Origin: Sutcliffiella horikoshii
Lineage (GTDB): Bacteria > Bacillota > Bacilli > Bacillales > Bacillaceae_I
Assembly (NCBI RefSeq): GCF_020524325.1
Contig: NZ_JAIVKY010000005.1
Span: 62,001 to 126,000 of the forward strand
Length of the DNA: 64,000 bases
Reading direction: 5' to 3'
Below are positions 1 to 6,160 of the stretch, in pieces (positions within the stretch are counted from its first letter, which is position 1; every line of letters starts with the position of its first letter). The notes under the pieces are model-generated. The model saw only the letters and a list, made by a program, of their open reading frames with translations. It was not told where the DNA came from and did no database searches. Made by a program: the position numbers and the translations under genes.

Positions 1-270
1 GACTTGAATGTAATAGCAGTACACATGCCACGTTCTGAAGATGACCTTGATATTGGCGTAATTCGCTCCATGGCAATGGGTCATGATATCACACAACCAA
101 TTTTTGTGGACAGTGAACACAAACTAACAGAAGCATTCGAAAACAAATATGTACCAGCGTACTATGTGTTTGACGAGGAAGGAAAACTTCGCCACTTCCA
201 AGCAGGCGGAAGTGGAATGAAAATGCTAAAAAAACGTATCAACCGTGTTTTAGGTATTGAAGAAAAATAA
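1..270 (+). CDS. ykuV: YkuV thiol-disulfide oxidoreductase, C-terminal part (truncated by window edge)
   Basis: The frame is open from base 1 and ends at TAA 268-270, so only the last 89 residues are present. They match what I remember of B. subtilis YkuV almost residue for residue: the HMPRSEDDLD stretch, ITQPIFVDS, the cis-proline region VPAYYVFD and the RHFQAGGSGMKML end. YkuV is a cytoplasmic thioredoxin-fold protein that reduces disulfides through a CxxC pair; that pair lies upstream of the window and cannot be checked. The gene is followed closely by a strong intrinsic terminator, so it ends its transcription unit. Confidence 0.92.
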   Translation, partial: DLNVIAVHMPRSEDDLDIGVIRSMAMGHDITQPIFVDSEHKLTEAFENKYVPAYYVFDEEGKLRHFQAGGSGMKMLKKRINRVLGIEEK

Positions 271-287
271 TGAGATATCAACATTCA

Positions 288-320
288 AAGAGAAACCATA
301 GAATACGGTTTCTCTTTTTT
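288..320 (+). terminator. intrinsic terminator after ykuV
   Basis: Perfect 8-bp stem GAGAAACC (290-297) / GGTTTCTC (307-314), 9-nt loop, followed by TTTTTT. Confidence 0.9.
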
Positions 321-397
321 GTCTGAATAAAAGCATGAACTTCCCACATATACATAGCTATAGAGTGTTATCGAGATTATAACTGGGGAGGAGGCTC

Positions 398-826
398 ATG
401 AAGAAAAAGCATACAAACCCATGGGAAACAATGAACGATAAAATTGACGAAGTATTAGGAGATAAGTTTTGGAAAGATATGCTTCCGGTCATGCCAAAGA
501 GAATCCCACTTATCGACATCATGGAAACAGAAGACAAAGGACTAATAATAATGGAACTTCCCGGATTAAAATCTGCTGAAGACATCCATATATCAGTCAA
601 AAACAATCAGTTATTCATTAAAGGCAGCATCGCGTACCCATATCCCATTCAACGAGAAAACCTGCTGCAGGGAGAAAGGTTCTTTGGTGACTTTCAGCGT
701 GTAGTTCAGATACCCTTTTCGTTTGTACCAGAGAAATTGACGGCACAATACAAACAAGGTTTACTTACGCTCATTTTTCAAAAGAATGCACAAGATATAT
801 CGGTTGAGATAGATTTTATAGAATAA
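398..826 (+). CDS. Hsp20/alpha-crystallin family small heat-shock protein (CotP-like size)
   Basis: The 142-residue protein has an alpha-crystallin domain from about residue 35 to the end: an IMELPGL strand, then a PFSFVPEKLTAQYKQGLLTLIF segment in the position of the family's usual 'A.y.nGvL.i..PK' motif. The C-terminal IXI anchor is weak (ISVEI). Small heat-shock proteins are ATP-independent holdases. Its length equals that of the B. subtilis spore-coat Hsp20 protein CotP, and the genes just downstream are GerP-like spore genes, so a spore or coat role is a reasonable inference, not shown. The start is fixed by GGGGAGGAGG at 385-394. It lies 25 bp upstream of the first GerP-like gene and is probably cotranscribed. 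Confidence 0.8.
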   Translation: MKKKHTNPWETMNDKIDEVLGDKFWKDMLPVMPKRIPLIDIMETEDKGLIIMELPGLKSAEDIHISVKNNQLFIKGSIAYPYPIQRENLLQGERFFGDFQRVVQIPFSFVPEKLTAQYKQGLLTLIFQKNAQDISVEIDFIE

Positions 827-851
827 TTTTTCTTTGTAAGGAGGGGGCAGG

Positions 852-1058
852 TTGAAATTTGAGTTCAAGGATTTCAAAGTGGATATACTAATGAACGCAT
901 CCTCTTTAAATAAAGGCAAAAACGTCAGTTGGAATACGAAGTCAACCCAGAAGGAAAATCAAGGTTTCGGAATACTTTCAGGTGAAAAAAACTCAATTCG
1001 ACAATCAAGTAATACAGTAAGAAGCCAAAGTGGCGGCAACGAACAAACTTCTTCCTAA
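852..1058 (+). CDS. small GerPA/GerPF-like spore protein
   Basis: 68 residues starting at TTG, chosen because AAGGAGGGGG (838-847) sits just upstream. The order of features follows the GerPA/GerPF family: a short beta strand (FKVDILMNASSLNKGKNVSW) and then a Lys-Asn-x-Gly-Phe-Gly-x5-Gly-(Asp/Glu)-x-Asn-like stretch (KENQGFGILSGEKNS). GerP proteins are small spore-coat-associated proteins needed for germinants to pass the coat. This is a divergent relative and not one of the canonical gerPABCDEF genes. It is the first of three same-strand genes (852-1787) facing two further relatives on the other strand. Confidence 0.6.
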   Translation: MKFEFKDFKVDILMNASSLNKGKNVSWNTKSTQKENQGFGILSGEKNSIRQSSNTVRSQSGGNEQTSS

Positions 1059-1074
1059 TTGGTTGTGATCATGT

Positions 1075-1488
1075 ATGTCTACTAATGATGAAATGAAAAT
1101 AAGGCTTCAAGACTTGGAGTCAAAAATAGATCAACTCACCGTACTCTTTAATAAAATTAATGATACAAGGCAGCAGGTTGTCCACTATCATATTAAAACG
1201 CTGGAGATTAAAAATGCACAAATTGACAAACTTGACTATCATCTTGATAGTATCGGAATAGAACAACTCAGCGGTACGTTAAATATAGGAAATAATTTTG
1301 ATGCTAAACAGACGACCCCAATAGACAATCCCACTTTAAAAAATGATAAAGATCAAGTAAAGAAGGTAAGACCGGCATATCGTCCATTAAAAAAGAAAAC
1401 TAACGAAAGCAAGGAAGGCCAACACATAAGTGTTTCTAATAGAAAAAAAGGATTTTCCGTTAGTATCAGGGCAAAGGAGGAGAGCTGA
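1075..1488 (+). CDS. GerPC-like spore germination protein
   Basis: 137 residues. An N-terminal coiled coil (about residues 5-35, LQDLESKIDQLTVLF) is followed by 'IDKLDYHLDSIGIEQLSGTLNIGNN' (about residues 58-82, quoted as two blocks: IDKLDYHLDSIGIE and QLSGTLNIGNN). The 'x.LeGTLNIG' strand is the hallmark of GerPC. The remainder is basic (KKKTNESK, NRKKGF). GerPC is larger than the GerPA/PF subunits and works with them in the coat. The stop codon TGA overlaps the next ATG by one base (TGATG at 1486-1490), indicating translational coupling. The ribosome site before ATG 1075 is weak. Confidence 0.6.
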   Translation: MSTNDEMKIRLQDLESKIDQLTVLFNKINDTRQQVVHYHIKTLEIKNAQIDKLDYHLDSIGIEQLSGTLNIGNNFDAKQTTPIDNPTLKNDKDQVKKVRPAYRPLKKKTNESKEGQHISVSNRKKGFSVSIRAKEES

Positions 1489-1787
1489 TGAGTGATTATT
1501 CTCCCAATTTTTTTATAGGAAGCATCCGGATTGGTGTGGTGGAAAGTGCTTCTTGTATTAACATGGGTAACAATTACCCATCTCAGTTTCAAAGTCATAA
1601 AAAGCATAACCAAGGGGTAGGAAACATAAGTGGCGATGAAAATGATATTCATGGAACAAAAAGCCAGGTTAGTGACTCTTCCTTTATTGATATGTTTGAG
1701 CAAACAGATACTCAAGAATTGCCGCAATGGCTACAAAATGTGATAAAAGAAAAGGAGGATATGCAAGCCGAAGAAAAAACCGATTAA
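1488..1787 (+). CDS. GerPA/GerPF-like spore protein with C-terminal extension
   Basis: 99 residues with ATG overlapping the previous stop; GGAGGAG lies just upstream. Residues 8-50 follow the family plan: FFIGSIRIGVVESASCINMG, then HNQGVGNISGDENDI. The family is normally about 60-75 residues. The extra 40-residue acidic tail (FEQTDTQELPQWLQ, EKEDMQAEEK) is unusual. Its TAA overlaps the stop of the convergent gene on the other strand (TTAA at 1784-1787), so the two transcription units face each other with no terminator between them. Confidence 0.6.
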   Translation: MSDYSPNFFIGSIRIGVVESASCINMGNNYPSQFQSHKKHNQGVGNISGDENDIHGTKSQVSDSSFIDMFEQTDTQELPQWLQNVIKEKEDMQAEEKTD

Positions 1788-2026
1788 TTGCTAGGTTTAT
1801 TCTGTACCGGCATATCAACTACATCAGGATCGTGGACGATATTTAGATTGGAATCGGAATCATTATATTCCCCTGCCACCATGCCAAACCCCATATTTGT
1901 TTTTTGGTAGGTCCTCCAATTGGCCTGCATGTTTTCTCCTGTAAATATTCCGGAACAGTTCATAATGGACATGACTTCAATCTTATCAAGCAGTATATGA
2001 ATTTGAGACGGATGCTTCTTGTTCAA
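1784..2026 (-). CDS. GerPA/GerPF-like spore protein
   Basis: I start it at TTG 2026, preceded by AAGGGGG with good spacing, rather than at the upstream in-frame ATG, which would add about 28 residues with no family resemblance. The 80-residue product has 'IHILLDKIEVMSIMNCSGIF' then 'YQKTNMGFGMVAGEYNDSDS', the same two-part plan as the facing genes. It lies downstream of the gene at 2040-2285 on the same strand with a 13-bp gap, so the two probably form an operon. A GerP-type role in the spore is an inference from the family. Confidence 0.55.
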   Translation of the reverse strand: MNKKHPSQIHILLDKIEVMSIMNCSGIFTGENMQANWRTYQKTNMGFGMVAGEYNDSDSNLNIVHDPDVVDMPVQNKPSN

Positions 2027-2039
2027 TCTAAAGCCCCCT

Positions 2040-2285
2040 TTAGAATTGTGCGGTCGGTTGCGGGTTGTTGATTTCTGGATTCGCGATGGAAGTATCAACA
2101 CCGTCTGCATCGAACACTACGTTGCAAATATTGGTAACTGCTACGGCTCCTATTTCAATACCATTCCCTATGTTTATTTTCCCTTGTGTTGTCCAATCAG
2201 GCTGGTTGTTCTGACCTGTGGAAACGGACGAACTCTTGCTGATGCTATTAACATTAATCTGATTGAATATGATGGAAACTGGCAA
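2040..2285 (-). CDS. GerPF-like spore germination protein
   Basis: Translation from TTG 2285 behind GGAGGG gives 81 residues beginning MPVSIIFNQINVNSISKSSS, which lines up with the usual GerPA/PF start (MPsiiGavkINSvs). A strand INIGNGIEIGAV and a 'TNICNVVFDADGVDTS' tail fit the family end 'tn.yDsDlvDq'. A longer frame back to 2450 would include a hydrophobic stretch with no family match, and I reject it. It is the first gene of the leftward pair. Four paralogues of this family in 1.5 kb suggest local duplication and divergence. Confidence 0.6.
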   Translation of the reverse strand: MPVSIIFNQINVNSISKSSSVSTGQNNQPDWTTQGKINIGNGIEIGAVAVTNICNVVFDADGVDTSIANPEINNPQPTAQF

Positions 2286-2487
2286 TATGAACCCTCCAAT
2301 CCATGGCCTTATCGGACTTATATAATGTAGAGTATTCCTACAAAATGTATAACGTGAGGAAAGTGATGAATTATCTGAAATAAAAAATAAAAAAGATGTA
2401 GGCAAAAGTACTATTTTACTAAAATTATTCATGAAGTCATTTCCCCTCACATACCATATATAAATTTGGTAATGTGGGGGATATTTT

Positions 2488-2754
2488 ATGGTATCTAAGC
2501 AAATAACAGTCGCACTTGAAAATGGACTTCATTCAAAACCAGCTCACTTTTTTGTTGAGAAGGCAAGTAGTTTTGTTTCAGATATACGTGTTGTCAGGCA
2601 CACTAAGGTCATTGATGCCAAGAGCTTCCTCGGTTTATTGTCGCTTGGAATATCTAATGGCAGCGTTGTAACAGTGAAAGCGGAAGGGTCGGATGAAAAG
2701 GAAGCTGTAGAGTGGCTGACCAGGTTTTTAAAAGGAGAAGAAGTGCTGTACTGA
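2488..2754 (+). CDS. HPr-family phosphocarrier protein (paralogue)
   Basis: 88 residues, the normal HPr length. His15 of the enzyme-I phosphorylation site is present (GLHSKPAHFF), and Ser46 of the HPr-kinase site is present (AKSFLGLLSLGI). HPr relays phosphate from PEP and enzyme I to sugar transporters; P-Ser-HPr is a CcpA corepressor. The usual Arg17 after His15 is Lys here (HSKPA for HARPA), and the gene stands alone, away from ptsI. It is therefore probably a specialised paralogue rather than the main PtsH. It is not Crh, which has Gln15. It starts 37 bp after the upstream leftward reading frame and ends in a clear terminator. Confidence 0.85.
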   Translation: MVSKQITVALENGLHSKPAHFFVEKASSFVSDIRVVRHTKVIDAKSFLGLLSLGISNGSVVTVKAEGSDEKEAVEWLTRFLKGEEVLY

Positions 2755-2759
2755 GGAGA

Positions 2760-2790
2760 ACAGGTGGATGCGGGAGTCCATCTGTTTTTT
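2760..2790 (+). terminator. intrinsic terminator after the HPr gene
   Basis: 9-bp stem ACAGGTGGA (2760-2768) / TCCATCTGT (2777-2785, one G-U pair), followed by a T run. Confidence 0.85.
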
Positions 2791-2928
2791 AATTTTTGAA
2801 AGGAAATTTTTACATTCCTCCAACGGACAAGTTCATGTTATACTCTTCGAATGAATATATGTCCATGTTTAAGTTTTTTATAAATGTGGGTAAATACCTT
2901 CGTATAACTGGAAATGGAGGAGAACACC

Positions 2929-3918
2929 ATGAAAACTCGCGATTCCTTCTTTGATAATGCGAAGTTTATCTTAATTTTTCTTGTTGTATTTGGACATATT
3001 ATTTCACCCTATCGTGCAAATGATGAGTGGCTCGTGTCCATTTACCATTTTATCTTTATTTTTCATATGCCGGCATTTATTCTATTGGCCGGGCATTTCA
3101 GTACCAACTTTCATAAAAAAGGCTATTATGTAAAAATTATTACGAGATTATTAGTACCATATTTAATTTTGCAAACCATCTATACGCTGTTTTACAGTCA
3201 GCTTTATGCAGACCCATCTATGACCTTGGAATACTTCACTCCAAGATGGGCGATGTGGTTCTTATTAAGTATGATTGCTTGGAAGCTGATGTTGCCACTC
3301 TTTGGAAAATTACAGGCGAGATACAGTATTCCTTTGGCAATACTACTGGGTATTGGAATTGGTTTTGTAGATATCCCGGAAAGATTCCTAAGCTTGGATC
3401 GAACGTTTTATTTCTTCCCATTCTTCTTGATAGGGTATTATTTAACGAAAACAGACTTATTTGAGAAATTGAAAAATGGTGCGTATCGTGTACATGCAAC
3501 TGCGTTCCTTGTAGCGTTGTTTGCTGGAATCTATGTTTGGTTAGGTGGAATTGACGGAGCAAGTATCCTTTATGGAACATACACCTTCTCTTCTGTAAGC
3601 GATATGTTGATACGCATTGGCATTTATGCAGGAAGCATGCTTGTCACGATTGCATTTTTCGCACTTGTGCCTAAAGACAAGTATATCTTTACAGGAATTG
3701 GCCGTAGATCGTTTTATGTGTATATCCTCCATGGCTTTATCATCAAGTGGTTCTTTGAAACAAGCTTTGGTGAAGCTGTCAACTCACCGGCGGGATATAT
3801 GTTGCTTCTGTTATTGAGTATCTTGGTGACAGTGGTAACAGGTAATAAATATGTGGTAAAAGCTATTCAAACACCTTTTGGGTATTTGAAGGAGAGCTTG
3901 TCGTTGAAGAATGGTTAA
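2929..3918 (+). CDS. membrane acyltransferase family 3 protein
   Basis: The start is ATG 2929, behind GGAGGAG (2917-2923); an in-frame ATG at 2914 lies upstream of that site. The roughly 329-residue protein has about ten hydrophobic segments and the family-3 signature near its N-terminus: FFDNAKFILIFLVVFGHII, then 'IFHMPAFILLAGHFS'. His of the FGH motif is the expected catalytic residue. The family (OatA, NodX, YkrP-like) moves acyl groups, often acetyl, onto cell-envelope sugars or polymers. No extracellular SGNH domain is fused, so this is the membrane part only. The acceptor is unknown. It is flanked by terminators and is monocistronic. Confidence 0.85.
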   Translation: MKTRDSFFDNAKFILIFLVVFGHIISPYRANDEWLVSIYHFIFIFHMPAFILLAGHFSTNFHKKGYYVKIITRLLVPYLILQTIYTLFYSQLYADPSMTLEYFTPRWAMWFLLSMIAWKLMLPLFGKLQARYSIPLAILLGIGIGFVDIPERFLSLDRTFYFFPFFLIGYYLTKTDLFEKLKNGAYRVHATAFLVALFAGIYVWLGGIDGASILYGTYTFSSVSDMLIRIGIYAGSMLVTIAFFALVPKDKYIFTGIGRRSFYVYILHGFIIKWFFETSFGEAVNSPAGYMLLLLLSILVTVVTGNKYVVKAIQTPFGYLKESLSLKNG

Positions 3919-3926
3919 TAATTTTG

Positions 3927-3967
3927 AGCCGCTCCGGTGACCTTTATGGTTGTCGGGGCGGTTTTTT
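3927..3967 (+). terminator. intrinsic terminator after acyltransferase gene
   Basis: CCGCTCCG (3929-3936) pairs with CGGGGCGG (3954-3961, one G-U pair), followed by TTTTTT. Confidence 0.85.
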
Positions 3968-4106
3968 ACATTAAAGTGGTTTCTACGGGTTCCTGTTGGT
4001 GCTACTTTTTAGACAATAGTAGACTCTTAAAAGCTTAGAGTGTGCAGTTTGTATGAAATGTTGTATTTTTAAGGAAAATAGCTGTTATTTTGATATGAAA
4101 AAATGG

Positions 4107-4316
4107 TTCGGACAAAAATCATCATGCATCGGACATTTAAACCTTGAAAAACTGGAAGGTTCGGTCAATTCACTGTAATGTTCGGTCAACTTTTACCGGG
4201 GATTCGGTCATTTCAATTTTTGGTTCGGTCAAATATCGGAAAACTTTGATCAACTTTTCAAAAACTTCGGTCAACTTCGCGAAAACTTCGGTCAACTTCC
4301 AAAAATCTTCGGACAT
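4107..4316 (+). repeat. phased array of TTCGGWCA motifs
   Basis: Intergenic region between two convergent genes. TCGG(T/A)CA begins at 4108, 4129, 4161, 4182, 4204, 4225, 4267, 4288 and 4309, with a degenerate copy (TGATCAACTT) at 4246. Intervals are 21, 32, 21, 22, 21, 21, 21, 21 and 21 bp. Several copies extend to TTCGGTCAACTT. All copies have the same orientation. A frame at 4144-4341 reads through the array but has no ribosome site and I do not call it. Confidence 0.85.
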
Positions 4317-4359
4317 TTGCGTTGGACAACCCCAAAAATAACAACGAAGTAAATCCTTA

Positions 4360-4815
4360 TTACTGAAAAGTCTTTTCCCACTCGCTCAAATGTAAGACGC
4401 CTAATTCAGGTTTGGGGTCCTGGTCAAGTAGAGCAATATACTCCAAGCTATTGCCGTCTGGATCTGAGAAATAAAAACATGCGGCGGGCATCCATGCGTG
4501 GACAACAGGTTCACTTGCGTTCAATCCAAAGCTTGAGGAAAGCTTGATACCTTTTTCAGCCAAAAATGTTGGGACGCACCGCAACTGTTCAAGTGTTACC
4601 TTAAAGGCAAAATGGGAGCGAACAAACTCATGCTCATTTACTTCCTAAACTCCCAGCATCTGTTGTTTTTTTTCTGCATCACCTAAAAGGAAAAATGCAA
4701 CCCTTCGCTCCTCCAAAAAATATGCAAGCTCCAGTCCCAGACATTTATAGAAAGCTACCGCCGACTGCAAATTTATCGTTTTCACATGCGTTTCATATAA
4801 TTCAGCATTTTTCAT
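4360..4815 (-). pseudogene. VOC/glyoxalase-family protein, interrupted by an in-frame TAG
   Basis: Reading leftward from ATG 4815 behind AGGAGGTAAC gives 56 residues of a VOC-fold protein (the start reads MKNAELYETHVKTINLQSA, then VAFYKCLGLELAYF). Codon 57 is TAG (4647-4645). The same frame then continues without error to 4360 with the second half of the domain (FYFSDPDGNSLEYIALL). The text around the stop, LGV*EVNEHEFVRSHFAF, suggests an original Trp codon (TGG to TAG). VOC proteins bind a metal and act on glyoxals, antibiotics or unknown small molecules. No other lesion is visible, so this is a recent nonsense mutation, a suppressed stop or a sequencing error. Confidence 0.8.
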
Positions 4816-4963
4816 GGAAAGTTACCTCCTGTTATTTATTAACTACTTTTATTGTAATAGGAGGTTGGAGCCCTGACCTCTGAAATAAGTTTGAAGATCC
4901 CATACAACTTTAGACGGAAAAAACACACAACCAACTGAGGTTATGTGCTTGGGTTACTCTATT

Positions 4964-5254
4964 TTATGGAGTTTGTTTATCTAGTTCTTTCGGAGCCATT
5001 TTGATACTACGATAGTTGTTCACCACCCATATCCCTAACAGCGAGAGAACGGTGGACATTGTAATGATGGCAGGTAGCCAGTCGGTGATTCTTGCAATCA
5101 AACTATATAAGATTCCAAAACTGACCATGGTAAGAATCACACTGACAAAATGAACTTTTTTGTTCAGATATGCCATTAAACTACCACCAGAAAAAACAAG
5201 CATACCTAACAAGAATAGCGCAATCATTGGAAAAAAATATTCCATGCCTTGCAT
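4964..5254 (-). CDS. small membrane protein, unknown function
   Basis: About 93-96 residues with three predicted membrane segments (residues about 5-27, 38-57 and 60-80) and a short charged C-terminus (KMAPKELDKQTP). I do not recognise a family. The start is either ATG 5254 or ATG 5245; GGAGG at 5258-5262 is very close to the first and better placed for the second. It is transcribed away from the Nudix gene, with which it shares a short divergent spacer (5255-5341). Confidence 0.6.
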   Translation of the reverse strand: MQGMEYFFPMIALFLLGMLVFSGGSLMAYLNKKVHFVSVILTMVSFGILYSLIARITDWLPAIITMSTVLSLLGIWVVNNYRSIKMAPKELDKQTP

Positions 5255-5341
5255 AACCTCCGTTATGATGGTTTCTGTTTCTTAATGTATAGTATATCAT
5301 AAAAATGAGAAAAGATTCAGATAATGGAGAGGAGGCCGCTT

Positions 5342-5791
5342 ATGGAGGTTAGACAAGCGGTTGGTGCTATTGTAACAATAGGCAAGGAATACATACTAAT
5401 ACTAAAAACAAAGATAAATACCACAGAAGGAAAAAAAGAAATCCAGGGGGAATGGGATTTTATCAAAGGCGGGGTGGAGAAAACAGATTCCTCCCTTTAT
5501 GAGGCCATACTAAGAGAACTGAAGGAAGAAACCGGAAAGAACACCTTTTATGTTATAAAAGAATTTGAAGAAAAAATAAGTTTTAAATTTCCCCAAGGCG
5601 TTGCAAAAAAGATCGGTTATCATTCCCAAGAGACAACCATGTTTCTTGTTGAATATAAAGGGGAGAACAAAGACTTGCTGCCACAAGATGACGAGGTCAG
5701 TGAGATAGGTTTTTTCAAAAAAGAAGAGGTTCAAAGAAAGCTTGCTCACGAGGAAACAAGGCAATACTTCAAAAAGCATTGTTTGAATTAG
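5342..5791 (+). CDS. Nudix hydrolase
   Basis: I start it at ATG 5342, behind GAGGAGG; the in-frame ATG 5324 lies upstream of that ribosome site. The Nudix box occupies about residues 46-69: GGVEKTDSSLYEAILRELKE then ETG. The metal-binding REUxEE core (RELKEE) is intact, but the usual first Glu of Gx5E is Ser. Nudix enzymes cleave nucleoside diphosphates linked to another moiety. The substrate cannot be read from the sequence. A terminal acidic-basic helix completes a protein of normal length (149 residues). Confidence 0.85.
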   Translation: MEVRQAVGAIVTIGKEYILILKTKINTTEGKKEIQGEWDFIKGGVEKTDSSLYEAILRELKEETGKNTFYVIKEFEEKISFKFPQGVAKKIGYHSQETTMFLVEYKGENKDLLPQDDEVSEIGFFKKEEVQRKLAHEETRQYFKKHCLN

Positions 5792-5901
5792 GATTGACAA
5801 TATGTAAAAGGGAAAATATACTAATAGTGCAAGACTATACGAGAAAAGGAAGGTACTAGGTGCGATGTGGAATTAATCTATTTTTTTAGGAGTGAACTCA
5901 T

Positions 5902-6003
5902 GTGATTAATAAAATGAGAACCCTGGAGAATTGGATTAGTCTGCCCATTTTTACCTGCCATAAGTATCGATGTATAGTTGTTTCGCTATCCGTAATGGAT
6001 TAG
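5902..6003 (+). CDS. candidate leader peptide of the ABC-F gene
   Basis: A 33-codon frame begins at GTG 5902, nine bases after TAGGAG (5887-5892), and stops at TAG 6001. It lies 67 bp before an intrinsic terminator that precedes the ABC-F ATPase gene. An ATG TGA two-codon frame (5900-5905) uses the same ribosome site and is an alternative. Codons 7-10 contain CCTGGAGA (5922-5929), an exact complement of TCTCCAGG (6073-6080) in the terminator's 5' arm. This is the arrangement of antibiotic-induced transcription attenuators such as that of vmlR. Translation of the peptide is not proven. Confidence 0.55.
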   Translation: MINKMRTLENWISLPIFTCHKYRCIVVSLSVMD

Positions 6004-6069
6004 TGTTATTTTGTGATACTTACTTGTAGAATAGGCGTTGTTTGCATATGCAATCGACTTTTCTTTTAG

Positions 6070-6098
6070 ACCTCTCCAGGTTTCTGGGGAGGTTTTTT
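6070..6098 (+). terminator. leader terminator (attenuator) upstream of the ABC-F gene
   Basis: 10-bp stem 6070-6079 / 6084-6093 (ACCTCTCCAG / CTGGGGAGGT, one G-U pair), 4-nt loop, six T. It lies 62 bp upstream of the ATPase start with no gene ending nearby except the leader frame, so it must act as a conditional terminator for the gene downstream. Confidence 0.8.
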
Positions 6099-6160
6099 GT
6101 AATGATTGATACTATGGCTGCTCATCTATAATTAAAAAAACAATAATGAGGTGCATATGT

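Noticed and set aside
1353-1727. 124-residue leftward frame over the GerP-like cluster
   Set aside because: It is the shadow of three good rightward genes with ribosome sites and family features.
2286-2450. N-terminal extension of the GerPF-like gene (start at 2450)
   Set aside because: The extra 55 residues do not resemble GerP proteins, and a TTG start with GGAGGG at the family's normal N-terminus is available.
4107-4316. CRISPR array
   Set aside because: The conserved unit is only about 8-12 bp and the period about 21 bp, far too short for CRISPR repeats and spacers; there are no cas genes.
4144-4341. 65-codon open frame with a 7-residue repeat (KTSVNFA, KTSVNFQ)
   Set aside because: It is the translation of the 21-bp phased motif array. 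It has no ribosome site, and elsewhere in the same element and in the second array the 32-bp steps would break any frame.
5900-5905. ATG TGA two-codon frame as the leader of the ABC-F gene
   Set aside because: Not excluded, but the overlapping 33-codon GTG frame has better spacing to TAGGAG and contains the anti-terminator complement, so I list that as the leader.
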